From an uncultured Oscillibacter sp. (lineage in GTDB: Bacteria > Bacillota > Clostridia > Oscillospirales > Oscillospiraceae): 13,403 nt of DNA. Numbering within the stretch: the first letter of the stretch is position 1; each line of letters starts with the position of its first letter. A program made the translations under genes and the position numbers. Shown here in pieces: positions 6,551 to 13,403 of this stretch. Location: NCBI GenBank assembly GCA_905233795.1, contig CAJOFP010000002.1:1-13403 (forward strand). The letters are read 5' to 3'. The notes beneath the pieces are model-generated. The model was not told the origin of the DNA. It worked only from the letters and a program-made list of their open reading frames with translations, and did not search any database.

Positions 6551-7916
6551 CAAGAAAGCCTTTATACTGCCGCATAAGCATTTGCGATTCCAGAGCTTTG
6601 ACAGTCTCCAGCGCGACGCCGACAACGATAATAACAGACGTGCCGCCGATGGAAACAGAACTGTTTTGCACAATCTTGCCGACGATTAACGGACAAATCG
6701 CCACGATACCGAGATAAATCGCCCCAAAGAAAGTAATGCGATTTAATACGCGTTTAATAAAATCAATCGTGGGTTTGCCGGGCCGGAATCCGGGGATAAA
6801 TCCGCCCTGTTTTTTCATGTTATTGGCGATTTCCACGGGATTAAATTGAATCGTCGCGTAGAAATAGCTAAATCCGATAATCATGATAAAATAAGCGATC
6901 ATATAAGCCACGGACTGCGCGTCAATCGCCTTATAAATGCTATACGAGATTGTACCCTCTTCGGGAATGCCGATAAAGCTCCAAATCGTAATCGGCAGTG
7001 ACGCGATAGACTGGGCAAAGATAATCGGCAACACGCCCGCCATGCCTACTTTCATGGGCAGATTGCTGGACTGTCCGCCGTACACGCGCCGCCCGACTTG
7101 GCGTTTGGCGTATTGCACCGGAATCCGGCGTTCGGCGTCGTTAATAAATACGATAAATACAATTAACGCCAACATGCCAAGCACAAGCAAGACCGCGCCC
7201 CAAGGCGGAATCGCGGACGCCAAATACTGTTCGGCGCGTTCCGTCGTGTATCCGGCTTCCGTGAGCGTATCCAGACTTAAATCGCCGCTTTGAATCAGCG
7301 ACCAGTTCCGCACGCCCTCATATAAGCCCGTAATCATGCTGGGCACGCGGGATAAAATGCCCGCGAATAAAATCATTGAAATGCCGTTGCCGATACCAAA
7401 TTCGTTGACCTGTTCGCCCATCCACATCACGAACGACGAACCGGCGATCAAAGTCACGATAATCACAAGCGCGGGCCACAAGCCCTCTTCTTCCAATATT
7501 CCGTAACGCTTCATCATGAAATAATAGCCTACGGATTGTAACACGGCGATTGCGATTGTCGTATAGCGCGTAATCGACTGGATTTTCTTCCGTCCCTCTT
7601 CGCCGCCGTCTTTAGATAAATTCTCTAAATACGGGATAGCGACGGTCAAAAGCTGGATAATAATCGAACTGTTGATATAGGGCTGAATACTCAGCGCGAA
7701 CACAGTCGCCATAGCGAACGCGCCGCCGCTCATGGCGTTCAACAGTCCGAAATACGTTGTCCCCATCGCGTCAAGCTGTTGACGCAAAAGCTCTGAATCA
7801 ATATAGGGAACCGTAATCGCGTTGCCGATCCGGAAGATCAATAAAATCAGCATTGTGAAAGTGATTTTATTGCGCAGTTCCGGAAGAGCCCATGCCCGGC
7901 GGATAGTCTGGATCAC
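6546..7916 (-). CDS. secY: Protein translocase channel subunit SecY
   Basis: SecY forms the membrane channel for Sec-dependent export and insertion, partnered by SecE, SecG and SecA. The 456-residue product shows the expected ten hydrophobic segments. The pore and plug region is [28 protein letters not shown] (63-90). The cytosolic loops [19 protein letters not shown] and [18 protein letters not shown] used for SecA and ribosome contact are present. The external loop between segments 5 and 6 (about 197-240) seems longer than in enteric SecY. The start is GTG, sharing GTGA with the rplO stop, so translation is coupled. N-terminus [18 protein letters not shown] fits the family. Confidence 0.97.
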   Translation of the reverse strand: MIQTIRRAWALPELRNKITFTMLILLIFRIGNAITVPYIDSELLRQQLDAMGTTYFGLLNAMSGGAFAMATVFALSIQPYINSSIIIQLLTVAIPYLENLSKDGGEEGRKKIQSITRYTTIAIAVLQSVGYYFMMKRYGILEEEGLWPALVIIVTLIAGSSFVMWMGEQVNEFGIGNGISMILFAGILSRVPSMITGLYEGVRNWSLIQSGDLSLDTLTEAGYTTERAEQYLASAIPPWGAVLLVLGMLALIVFIVFINDAERRIPVQYAKRQVGRRVYGGQSSNLPMKVGMAGVLPIIFAQSIASLPITIWSFIGIPEEGTISYSIYKAIDAQSVAYMIAYFIMIIGFSYFYATIQFNPVEIANNMKKQGGFIPGFRPGKPTIDFIKRVLNRITFFGAIYLGIVAICPLIVGKIVQNSSVSIGGTSVIIVVGVALETVKALESQMLMRQYKGFLE

Positions 7917-8386
7917 GCCTCATCACCCGGCCTTCCCGGTTTCCGGTCCAGCGTGATGACAGTCCCGCCCGCCGCCTCAATCGCCGCTTTCGCGGATTTC
8001 GAGAACGCGTGCGCCTGTACCGTGAGTTTTTTATTCAATTCGCCCCGGCCTAAAATTTTATAGCCGTATTCGCATTTCGATAAAACGCCTTTTTCCGTCA
8101 GCGTCTCCTGATTCACGATTGCGCCGTTTTCAAATACGTCCAGCGCGTCGAGATTCACGATCTCCAACGGCTTGGCGAATATATTATGAAATCCGCGCTT
8201 CGGGATACGCCGCGCCAACGGCATTTGGCCGCCCTCAAATCCGATACGGACTTTGCCGCCGGAACGGGCTTTCTGACCTTTGTGACCGCGTCCGGCGGTC
8301 TTGCCGTTGCCGGAACCGGCGCCCCGGCCTTTCCGATACGTTTTCCGGACCGAACCCGGCGCCGGAGACAGTTCGCTTAATTTCAA
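7913..8386 (-). CDS. rplO: 50S ribosomal protein L15
   Basis: L15 is a late-assembling large-subunit protein with a long basic N-terminal arm. The 157-residue product begins at a TTG (8386) giving [15 protein letters not shown], the family N-terminus. An AAAGGGGG stretch lies upstream, somewhat further than usual. The glycine-rich arm ([27 protein letters not shown]) and the [18 protein letters not shown] motif are intact, and the C-terminal domain has [13 protein letters not shown]. It overlaps secY by 4 nt and follows rpmD by 18 nt. Confidence 0.96.
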   Translation of the reverse strand: MKLSELSPAPGSVRKTYRKGRGAGSGNGKTAGRGHKGQKARSGGKVRIGFEGGQMPLARRIPKRGFHNIFAKPLEIVNLDALDVFENGAIVNQETLTEKGVLSKCEYGYKILGRGELNKKLTVQAHAFSKSAKAAIEAAGGTVITLDRKPGRPGDEA

Positions 8387-8404
8387 TTTCCCCGCCCCCT
8401 TTTA

Positions 8405-8596
8405 TTATATCTCTTCCGATACCCGGAGCAGGTATCCGATTTTAGCGATTTTGCCCCGCGTACAGGCGTTATCCGGCTGCGTCGTCTCGTCGCCGATTTT
8501 ACGCAGTCCCAGCGAATGCGCCGTGGCGATCTGCTTTTTTAAACGCCCGTTCAGGCTCTTGATTAATTTAATATTCATATTTTTATTTTCAGCCAT
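8405..8596 (-). CDS. rpmD: 50S ribosomal protein L30
   Basis: L30 is a small large-subunit protein found in only part of the bacteria. The 63 residues include MNIKLIKSLNGRLKKQIATAHSLGLRKIGD and end RGKIAKIGYLLRVSEEI, the single-domain bacterial L30 pattern. Five extra residues precede the family start; the ATG at 8596 follows GGGGAGGA by about 10 nt, while the internal methionine has no site, so 8596 is kept. It lies between rpsE and rplO with gaps of 17 and 18 nt, the standard spc order. Confidence 0.94.
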   Translation of the reverse strand: MAENKNMNIKLIKSLNGRLKKQIATAHSLGLRKIGDETTQPDNACTRGKIAKIGYLLRVSEEI

Positions 8597-8613
8597 TGTG
8601 CGTGTCCTCCCCG

Positions 8614-9114
8614 TCAGCCAAGAATATCGGCCACGCTCTTACCGCGTATGCGGGCGACTTCCTCCGGTCCGCGCATACCGCGCAGGCCCTGAAACGCGGC
8701 GGCGACGACGTTATTCGGATTATTGGACCGCAGGCATTTGGCGCGAATGTCTTTAATGCCGGCGGCTTCCACCACGGCGCGCACCGCGCCGCCCGCGATA
8801 ACGCCCGTGCCGGGCGCGGCGGGTTTCATCAATACGCGTCCCGCCCCGGATTCGCCAATCGTCTCATGCGGAATCGTATCGCCGGACAGCGTGACCGTGA
8901 TAAAATTCTTCTTGGCGGCCTCAATGCCTTTCCGAATCGCTTCCGGGACTTCAGCGGCTTTGCCGAGTCCGTAACCGACTTTGCCCTTGCCGTCGCCCAC
9001 GACGACCAAAGCCGAGAATTTCATGACGCGTCCGCCTTTGACGGTTTTAGAAACGCGATTCAAAGACACGACTTTTTCAATATATTCGCTCTGTTCCCGT
9101 TCAAATCTGGGCAT
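8614..9114 (-). CDS. rpsE: 30S ribosomal protein S5
   Basis: S5 sits at the mRNA entry and affects decoding fidelity and helicase action. The 166-residue product has the N-terminal S5 double-stranded RNA-binding domain ([34 protein letters not shown]) and the conserved C-terminal domain ([29 protein letters not shown]). Length is normal. A strong AGGAAGGAGGAG site precedes the ATG. It lies 32 nt after rplR and 17 nt before rpmD. Nothing is anomalous. Confidence 0.97.
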   Translation of the reverse strand: MPRFEREQSEYIEKVVSLNRVSKTVKGGRVMKFSALVVVGDGKGKVGYGLGKAAEVPEAIRKGIEAAKKNFITVTLSGDTIPHETIGESGAGRVLMKPAAPGTGVIAGGAVRAVVEAAGIKDIRAKCLRSNNPNNVVAAAFQGLRGMRGPEEVARIRGKSVADILG

Positions 9115-9146
9115 AAATTCGCTCCTCCTTCCTGATTAATTTTATT

Positions 9147-9509
9147 TTAAAACTTCAAGCCGCCTTCGCGGGCGCCGTCCGCCAACGCTTTCACGCGGCC
9201 ATGATATAAATATCCGCCCCGGTCAAACACGACGGCTTCAATGCCCTTTTCAAGAGCGCGTTTGGCGACCAGTTTGCCGACTTCCGCCGCCGCTTTGACA
9301 TTGCCGCCGTAATTGCCTTTCAAATCTTTATCCAGCGTCGACGCGGAAACCAGCGTGATTCCCTTCGTATCGTCAATAATCTGCGCGTAAATATTCGCCT
9401 CACTACGAAATACGTTCAGGCGCGGCGTCTCCGGCGTACCGGATAACCGGGCGCGTACCCGTTTATGGCGTTTCTTGCGCTGGGCGTTCGTATCGGGTCT
9501 TTTAATCAT
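9147..9509 (-). CDS. rplR: 50S ribosomal protein L18
   Basis: L18 binds 5S rRNA together with L5 and anchors it in the central protuberance. The 120-residue product has a basic N-terminus ([24 protein letters not shown]), then [23 protein letters not shown], then the C-terminal [39 protein letters not shown], all typical. GGGAGGTG lies 8 to 9 nt before the ATG. rplF ends 19 nt upstream. Confidence 0.97.
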   Translation of the reverse strand: MIKRPDTNAQRKKRHKRVRARLSGTPETPRLNVFRSEANIYAQIIDDTKGITLVSASTLDKDLKGNYGGNVKAAAEVGKLVAKRALEKGIEAVVFDRGGYLYHGRVKALADGAREGGLKF

Positions 9510-9528
9510 AACGCGTCACACCTCCCGG

Positions 9529-10074
9529 TTATTTCTTCGCGCCGGTCTTGCCGACCTTGCGTCTGATAACTTCATCCGCGTATTTAATGCCTTTGCCCTT
9601 GTACGGCTCCGGCGGACGTTTCGCTCTGACTTCCGCCGCGAACTGTCCGACTTTCTGTTTGTCACAGCCGTTAATAATAATCTTATTCGGCGCCGGAACG
9701 TCAATCGTAATGCCGTCGATTTCAGGCACGACAACAGGATGAGAATAACCAAGCGTCAGATTTAAATTCTTGCCCTCTTTCGCCGCTCTGTAACCGACGC
9801 CGTTGACTTCCAGCTCTTTTTTATAACCTTCAGTCACGCCCGTGATCATATTATGAATCAGCGTGCGCGTCAGACCGTGCAGGCTTCTGTGCAATTTATC
9901 TTCCGACGGACGCTCCACCGTAATTTCCGCGCCCTCCTGTTTGATAATCATTTCCGGGCGCAAAGCCTGTTTCAATTCGCCTTTCGGCCCTTTTACAGTA
10001 ATAATATTATCTTCCGTAATATCCACCGTGACGCCGGCGGGGATCGATACGGGCATTCTGCCAATTCTGGACAT
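9529..10074 (-). CDS. rplF: 50S ribosomal protein L6
   Basis: L6 has two similar RNA-binding domains near the factor-binding centre. The 181-residue product starts [15 protein letters not shown]. Its first domain contains [10 protein letters not shown] and the second contains [25 protein letters not shown]. The L6 signature [16 protein letters not shown] is near the C-terminus. Length is normal. AAAGGGGGA precedes the ATG. It is 17 nt after rpsH and 19 nt before rplR. Confidence 0.97.
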   Translation of the reverse strand: MSRIGRMPVSIPAGVTVDITEDNIITVKGPKGELKQALRPEMIIKQEGAEITVERPSEDKLHRSLHGLTRTLIHNMITGVTEGYKKELEVNGVGYRAAKEGKNLNLTLGYSHPVVVPEIDGITIDVPAPNKIIINGCDKQKVGQFAAEVRAKRPPEPYKGKGIKYADEVIRRKVGKTGAKK

Positions 10075-10091
10075 ATCTAATCCCCCTTTCC

Positions 10092-10490
10092 TTACCAGAC
10101 AAACGCGAGGACTTCGCCGCCGACATGAAGTTCACGCGCTTTCTTGTCCGTCATGACGCCTTTAGACGTCGATATAATCGCAATGCCGAGACCGCGCAGG
10201 ACTTTCGGCAACTCATCCGCCCCGGCGTACACGCGCAGACCGGGTTTCGACACGCGGCGCAGTCCCGTGATTACATTTTCTTTGCCCGCGTTGTATTTCA
10301 GCGTAATATGAATCACGCCCTGCAACCCGTCATCCTCGACTTTAAAAGCCTTAATATAGCCCTCGTCCAGCAAAATCCGGGCGATATTCTTTTTCATATT
10401 CGACGCCGGAATGTCAACAGAATCATGTTTCGCGGCGTTCGCGTTGCGGATTCGCGTGAGCATATCCGCCACAGGATCCGTAATGTGCAT
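10092..10490 (-). CDS. rpsH: 30S ribosomal protein S8
   Basis: S8 is a primary 16S rRNA binder; in Escherichia coli it also represses the spc operon by binding its mRNA, though no such site is identified here. The 132-residue product has [18 protein letters not shown] at the start and the C-terminal [29 protein letters not shown] strong AAAGGAGGA site precedes the ATG. It is preceded by a 243-nt gap from rpsN, the largest in the cluster, which is unusual because these genes are normally adjacent. Confidence 0.97.
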   Translation of the reverse strand: MHITDPVADMLTRIRNANAAKHDSVDIPASNMKKNIARILLDEGYIKAFKVEDDGLQGVIHITLKYNAGKENVITGLRRVSKPGLRVYAGADELPKVLRGLGIAIISTSKGVMTDKKARELHVGGEVLAFVW

Positions 10491-10733
10491 GGTACATCCT
10501 CCTTTATATCAAGAGTTGCGATTTCTCAACCGCTCCGACGGCGCGGTTTCCCTCGAATTTTTATCTAAATCTAAATTTTAAATTTAAATTTAAAATCAAA
10601 AGACCATTGCCGTCCGTTGCGCCGAATTATTTTTTATTTTAATTTTACTCCGGCGCGGGTACCATTAAAATCAAAATCAAATATAAAATTTATATAATTT
10701 ATATTTAATTTAAATATTTAATAATTTAATAAA
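10491..10733 (-). other. 243-nt rpsN-rpsH spacer, no gene found
   Basis: From rpsN onward on the minus strand it holds an A/T-only tract, then a GC island whose arms gcgccg (10619-10624) and cggcgc (10651-10656) form an inverted repeat around 26 A/T-rich bases. A run of aaattt-type repeats (10561-10600) follows. Next is a second inverted repeat aaccgc / gcggtt (10528-10533 with 10543-10548, nine-base loop), then the rpsH ribosome site. Neither stem is followed by a U run. The longest short frames have no ribosome site and are only a few codons. No promoter with good -35 and -10 boxes was found. Confidence 0.6.
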
Positions 10734-10739
10734 TTAAAA
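10679..10739. other. 61-nt A/T-only tract after rpsN
   Basis: The tract contains the rpsN stop codon (10734-10736) and extends 3' of it on the minus strand. There is no G or C. It is made of irregular atttaa and ttaaat words. No signal can be assigned. Confidence 0.8.
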
Positions 10740-10919
10740 CGACGCTTTCCGCACGCCGGGAATCTCGCCGCGATAGGCCAATTCCCGGAAGCAAATCCGG
10801 CAGACGCCGTAATCGCGCAGATACGCGTGGGGCCGCCCGCACAGCTTACAGCGATTATATCTCCGGCTGGAGAACTTCGGCTTGCGCTGCTGCTTTAATA
10901 TCATCGCTTTTTTCGCCAT
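10734..10919 (-). CDS. rpsN: 30S ribosomal protein S14, type Z
   Basis: S14 is in the 30S head near the A site. The 61-residue product is the short zinc form with C24, C27, C40 and C43 (CKLC and CRIC) and the family C-terminus [18 protein letters not shown]. The frame is open further to an ATG at 10964, but AAAAGGAGG at 10930-10938 lies 10 nt before the ATG at 10919, and [17 protein letters not shown] is the normal start. In Bacillota the type-Z gene is often called rpsZ or rpsN1. It is 91 nt after rplE and 243 nt before rpsH. Confidence 0.97.
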   Translation of the reverse strand: MAKKAMILKQQRKPKFSSRRYNRCKLCGRPHAYLRDYGVCRICFRELAYRGEIPGVRKASF

Positions 10920-10973
10920 GTTTTTGAATCCTCCTTTTGATCGAATATATATAATATTTATCATATTATCTTG

Positions 10974-11014
10974 ATAAAATTAATATAAATTTATAAATTA
11001 ATTTTATAAATTAT
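10974..11014. other. 41-nt A/T-only tract after rplE
   Basis: The tract spans the rplE stop codon (11011-11013) and continues 3' of it. Its outer 11 bases, ataaaattaat and attaattttat, are inverted repeats around a 12-base near-palindromic centre, so the RNA could fold into a long A/U hairpin. Without GC pairs it is not a typical terminator. Confidence 0.75.
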
Positions 11015-11550
11015 CTTGCGAACGGCGCGCCGATTTGCGTCAGCAAATCTCTCGCCTCTTCATCCGTCTGGGCCGTCGTGCAGATCACGACATCCATACC
11101 GCGGATTTTATCAATTTTATCATACTCGATCTCAGGGAAAATCAACTGTTCCCGGATACCCAGCGCGTAATTGCCGCGTCCGTCGAACGCGTTGGGATTA
11201 ATCCCTTGAAAATCGCGCACGCGGGGCAGTGCGATATTAAATAATCTATCCAGAAACTCCCACATTTTATCGCCCCGGAGCGTCACTTTCGCGCCAATCG
11301 GCATATGCTCACGGACTTTGAAATTCGCTATCGACTTCCGCGCCCGCGTAATCACGGGCTTCTGTCCCGTGATCTTCGCCAGATCCGCCGAGACGTTATC
11401 TAAAATCTTCGCGTTTTCCCGCGCTTCGCCGCAACCGACATTCACAACCACTTTTTCAATGCGCGGCGTCTGCATGACGCTTTTATAATTAAAACGCTTC
11501 ATCAAAGCGGGTACGACTTCAGACTTGTATTTTTCTTTCAAACGCGCCAT
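11011..11550 (-). CDS. rplE: 50S ribosomal protein L5
   Basis: L5 binds 5S rRNA and contacts S13 across the subunit interface. The start at 11550 gives [20 protein letters not shown] and a 179-residue protein, the standard length. AAAGGGGGG lies 7 nt upstream. The frame extends to 11595, but the extra 15 residues overlap the rplX end and include the ribosome site. Family motifs are [37 protein letters not shown] and [13 protein letters not shown], and the C-terminus has [16 protein letters not shown]. It is 17 nt after rplX. Confidence 0.97.
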   Translation of the reverse strand: MARLKEKYKSEVVPALMKRFNYKSVMQTPRIEKVVVNVGCGEARENAKILDNVSADLAKITGQKPVITRARKSIANFKVREHMPIGAKVTLRGDKMWEFLDRLFNIALPRVRDFQGINPNAFDGRGNYALGIREQLIFPEIEYDKIDKIRGMDVVICTTAQTDEEARDLLTQIGAPFAR

Positions 11551-11567
11551 CTGTACGCCCCCCTTTC

Positions 11568-11885
11568 TTATAATACAGCGCCGCAGCGCTTGCATACGCG
11601 ATTTTTCTTGCCGTCCGCGTCGATTTTATAGCCAATCCGGACCGGCTTGTCGCATTTGGGGCATACGACCTGTACTTTGCACACGCGCAGAGCCGCCTCA
11701 CGCTTCATAATGCCGCCCTCTTCGCCTTGGCGACGGGGTTTGACATGACATGTCGCTATATTGACGCCCTCGACCACGACCGCGTCTTTCTTGGGAATCG
11801 TCCCCAGAACTTTGCCCCGGCGTCCCCGGTCTTTGCCGGAGATAACCATTACCGTATCGTCTTTTTTTACTTTCATTCCTGCCAT
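11568..11885 (-). CDS. rplX: 50S ribosomal protein L24, CxxC form
   Basis: L24 helps start 50S assembly and lies at the exit tunnel rim. The start at 11885 gives [19 protein letters not shown] and 105 residues. GAGGAGG at 11895-11901 lies 9 nt upstream and falls inside the longer open frame that begins at TTG 11903, which is therefore rejected. The KOW motif is at about 8-35, and [18 protein letters not shown] follows. The C-terminus has a two-pair cysteine motif, C75, C78, C98 and C101, likely a zinc site seen in many but not all L24 proteins. It is 14 nt after rplN. Confidence 0.97.
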   Translation of the reverse strand: MAGMKVKKDDTVMVISGKDRGRRGKVLGTIPKKDAVVVEGVNIATCHVKPRRQGEEGGIMKREAALRVCKVQVVCPKCDKPVRIGYKIDADGKKNRVCKRCGAVL

Positions 11886-11894
11886 ATCGTCCGG

Positions 11895-11901
11895 CCTCCT
11901 C
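11895..11901 (-). promoter_or_regulatory. rplX Shine-Dalgarno site overlapping the rplN stop
   Basis: GAGGAGG is joined to the rplN TGA (11900-11902), and the rplX ATG follows after 9 nt. A ribosome ending rplN sits on this site, which suggests coupling and fixes the rplX start. Confidence 0.85.
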
Positions 11902-12268
11902 AAATCACTTCGGGCGCCAGCGACAGGATTTTCATATAATCCTTGTCACGCAGTTCCCGCGCCACGGGCCCGAAAATCCGGGTGCCTCTCGGATTCTTAT
12001 CGTCCCGGATCAATACGGCGGCGTTGTCGTCGAATCTCACATACGTTCCGTCGGCGCGGCGAATGCCTTTCGCCGTCCGAACGATCACGGCGCGAACCAC
12101 TTCGCCCTTTTTCACCGCGCCGCCCGGATTCGATTTCCGTACCGACGCGACGATTACATCACCGATATTGCCGAATTTACGGCTGGACCCGCCCAGTACG
12201 CGAATACATTTAATCTCTTTCGCGCCGGTATTATCCGCCACTTTCAGAAAGGTCTCCTGCTGAATCAT
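11900..12268 (-). CDS. rplN: 50S ribosomal protein L14
   Basis: L14 lies at the subunit interface next to L19 and takes part in a bridge to 16S rRNA. The 122-residue product is exactly the usual length and carries [28 protein letters not shown] at the start and the conserved [27 protein letters not shown] in the C-terminal half. GGGAGGT lies about 9 nt before the ATG. It is 18 nt after rpsQ. Confidence 0.97.
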   Translation of the reverse strand: MIQQETFLKVADNTGAKEIKCIRVLGGSSRKFGNIGDVIVASVRKSNPGGAVKKGEVVRAVIVRTAKGIRRADGTYVRFDDNAAVLIRDDKNPRGTRIFGPVARELRDKDYMKILSLAPEVI

Positions 12269-12286
12269 AAATTCTCAACCTCCCTC

Positions 12287-12553
12287 TTACTTCGCCTTCT
12301 CGATGATTTCCACCACGCGCCAGCGTTTCTCTTTCGACAAAGGCCGCGTCTCCATGACTTTCACGCGATCCCCCACGCCGCACTCGTTTTTCTCATCATG
12401 CGCTTTTAATTTATACGTCCGACCGACGATCTTTTTATATAACGGATGCGCGACCCGATCCGCGATGGCGACGACAACCGTCTTATCCATTTTATCCGAT
12501 ACCACTTTGCCGATCCGGGTCTTGCGGGAGGAAGTTCTTTTTTCTTCGCTCAT
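12287..12553 (-). CDS. rpsQ: 30S ribosomal protein S17
   Basis: S17 is a primary 16S rRNA-binding OB-fold protein. The 88 residues include [42 protein letters not shown], the conserved core, then [23 protein letters not shown]. The first dozen residues are a charged arm. AAGGAGGAG lies about 10 nt before the ATG. It is 25 nt after rpmC and 18 nt before rplN. Confidence 0.97.
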   Translation of the reverse strand: MSEEKRTSSRKTRIGKVVSDKMDKTVVVAIADRVAHPLYKKIVGRTYKLKAHDEKNECGVGDRVKVMETRPLSKEKRWRVVEIIEKAK

Positions 12554-12578
12554 AATTTTTTTACTCCTCCTTCTCGTA

Positions 12579-12770
12579 TCACTGCCGCGCCAGTTCCGCC
12601 AATACGGTCTTGGCGCGGGCTATATCGTGTTTTGTCTCCCGGATTTTCAGCGGATTATCCAGTTGATTCGTGGCGTGCTGCATACGAAGAAAGAACAAAT
12701 CTTTTTTCAGTCCCGTGAGCTTTTCGTTCAGTTCCTCGGCGCTCATTTTACGAAATTCGCTTGCCTTCAT
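12579..12770 (-). CDS. rpmC: 50S ribosomal protein L29
   Basis: L29 is a helical hairpin protein at the exit tunnel that helps dock trigger factor and SRP. The chosen ATG at 12770 gives [18 protein letters not shown] and 63 residues, a normal length. The frame is open further upstream into rplP, but those residues are not family-like. The start comes 1 nt after the rplP stop (TGA G ATG), so translation is coupled; GAGGAGG lies 12 nt upstream, slightly far. A GTG at 12779 is only 3 nt from that site and is less likely. The core [24 protein letters not shown] is typical. Confidence 0.95.
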   Translation of the reverse strand: MKASEFRKMSAEELNEKLTGLKKDLFFLRMQHATNQLDNPLKIRETKHDIARAKTVLAELARQ

Positions 12771-12771
12771 C

Positions 12772-13233
12772 TCAAACACCCGCCTCCTCGTTTCCGGATT
12801 CAACTCCGGCTGTCTCTTTCGGCGCGGTTTCCTTGACGATAATCTTCGTCTTAATCGGCAGTTTGTGACTCGCCAAGCGCAACGCTTCCCGCGCCATCTC
12901 CGGCGCCACGCCCGCGATCTCGAACATGACGCGGCCCGGCTTCACCACGGCCACCCAAAATTCCGGGGAGCCTTTGCCGGAACCCATACGGGTTTCCGCC
13001 GGTTTCTTCGTCACGGGCTTATCCGGGAAAATTTTAATCCAGACCTGTCCGCCGCGCCGCGTGTAACGCGTCATGGCGATACGGGCGGCCTCTATCTGAT
13101 TACTGGTAATCCAGCCGGGTTCCATAGCCTGCAGGCCAAATTCCCCGTAAGTGATTTTATTGCCCCGCGTCGCTTTGCCGGTCATGCGACCGCGATGAAC
13201 GCGGCGGTATTTCACTCTCTTGGGCATTAACAT
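12772..13233 (-). CDS. rplP: 50S ribosomal protein L16
   Basis: L16 sits at the base of the central protuberance and contacts A-site tRNA. The 153-residue product contains [59 protein letters not shown] and [14 protein letters not shown], all diagnostic. The first ATG (13233) is preferred over the one two codons later, as it lies 12 nt from AAGGAGG. The C-terminus carries about 10-15 extra residues ([19 protein letters not shown]) beyond the usual end after the KIIVKE strand, and these are low-complexity. It begins 2 nt after rpsC. Confidence 0.96.
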   Translation of the reverse strand: MLMPKRVKYRRVHRGRMTGKATRGNKITYGEFGLQAMEPGWITSNQIEAARIAMTRYTRRGGQVWIKIFPDKPVTKKPAETRMGSGKGSPEFWVAVVKPGRVMFEIAGVAPEMAREALRLASHKLPIKTKIIVKETAPKETAGVESGNEEAGV

Positions 13234-13235
13234 AC

Positions 13236-13403
13236 TTACTCAGCCCCTCCTTCCTGATTCGGAGCGGGCGCCGCGGGCTTCGTGTCGGGCGCGTTATTCG
13301 CGTTATTCGCGTTATTCTGAACGCCCTGACGGTCACGATTAAATCCGCCGCCTTGTCTGTCACGATTAAAACCGCCGCCGCTGTTATTATTAAAACTTCT
13401 CGG
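13236..13403 (-). CDS. rpsC: 30S ribosomal protein S3, C-terminal tail only
   Basis: The frame is open from the window edge to a TAA at 13236-13238, two bases before rplP, exactly where rpsC lies in S10 operons. Only the last 55 residues are present and none of the KH or S3 core is visible, so the assignment rests on position and on the fact that Bacillota S3 often ends in a basic, glycine-rich tail. The tail has two tandem GGGFNRDRQ units, three NNA units, then a Pro/Ala-rich end. The repeats are unusually regular for a ribosomal protein. Confidence 0.85.
   Translation of the reverse strand, partial: PRSFNNNSGGGFNRDRQGGGFNRDRQGVQNNANNANNAPDTKPAAPAPNQEGGAE
13290..13316. repeat. Three tandem copies of a 9-mer in the rpsC tail
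   Basis: On the plus strand cgcgttatt occurs three times in a row without change, encoding NNA three times on the minus strand. Being in frame, copy number changes would lengthen or shorten the S3 tail without frameshift. Confidence 0.9.
13326..13379 (-). repeat. Two 27-bp units in the rpsC tail
   Basis: The two adjacent units both encode GGGFNRDRQ. They differ only at synonymous positions (GGT/GGA, AGA/CGT, CAA/CAG), which suggests that the peptide rather than the DNA is maintained. Confidence 0.85.

Noticed and set aside
10501..10530. Possible promoter just before rpsH (TTGAGA with TATAAA)
   Set aside because: The spacing is about 15 nt and the transcript would start within the ribosome site, so it could not make a translatable rpsH message.
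10660..10670. Mini-frame MVPAPE in the rpsN-rpsH gap, resembling QPAPE in the lipoprotein tail; the two share the 11-mer cccgcgccgga
   Set aside because: Six codons, no ribosome site, and a short GC-rich 11-mer next to A/T-rich DNA can recur by chance. There is no longer homology to support a duplicated gene end.
12303..13230. Plus-strand open frames of 177 and 186 codons opposite rpsQ, rpmC and rplP
   Set aside because: Antisense shadows of well-supported genes, with no ribosome site or family resemblance.
1..13403. A hidden new system such as defence, toxin-antitoxin, secondary metabolism or a mobile element
   Set aside because: Every gene but one is a standard member of the S10-spc-alpha cluster in conserved order. 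No transposase, integrase, nuclease, CRISPR repeat or terminal inverted repeat was seen.

Overview
This window is a bacterial ribosomal-protein supercluster in the S10-spc-alpha order. It runs on the minus strand and ends at its 3' boundary against one convergent plus-strand lipoprotein gene. The order, the map / KOW-protein / infA / rpmJ arrangement, the four-cysteine adenylate kinase, the type-Z S14 and the zinc-free S4 all point to Bacillota, most likely class Clostridia; I cannot resolve a family. Coding DNA is of moderate to high GC, but several intergenic spacers are runs of 41 to 95 nt with no G or C at all.

Layout, left to right: 1-1005 (+) is a 5'-truncated lipoprotein gene with a repetitive linker and a DMNFDGVDDL motif. 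A strong two-way terminator lies at 1055-1094. From there to the right edge every gene is on the minus strand. Read in transcription order (right to left) they are rpsC (3' end only), rplP, rpmC, rpsQ, rplN, rplX, rplE, rpsN, rpsH, rplF, rplR, rpsE, rpmD, rplO, secY, adk, map, a KOW-domain RNA-binding protein gene, infA, rpmJ, rpsM, rpsK, rpsD, rpoA and rplQ.

The genes build the two ribosomal subunits and connect them to initiation (IF-1), Sec export (SecY), N-terminal methionine removal (Map), adenylate balance (Adk) and transcription (RpoA). Most neighbours are 1 to 32 nt apart or overlap, so translational coupling is likely. The wider gaps (rplE-rpsN, rpsN-rpsH, secY-adk, adk-map, map-KOW, infA-rpmJ, rpoA-rplQ) are mostly A/T-rich. 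I see no promoter inside the cluster, and the main promoter would be upstream, beyond the right edge.

Starts were set from Shine-Dalgarno position and family N-termini. rpoA, infA and rplO use TTG and secY uses GTG. The starts of rpmJ, rpsN, rplE, rplX, rpmC, adk and rpoA lie inside longer open frames.

I found no tRNA, rRNA, CRISPR, insertion sequence, phage or defence genes, and no new multi-gene system. The most unusual features are the G/C-free tracts placed just after stop codons on both strands, the repeat-rich lipoprotein linker and S3 tail, and the 243-nt rpsN-rpsH gap.
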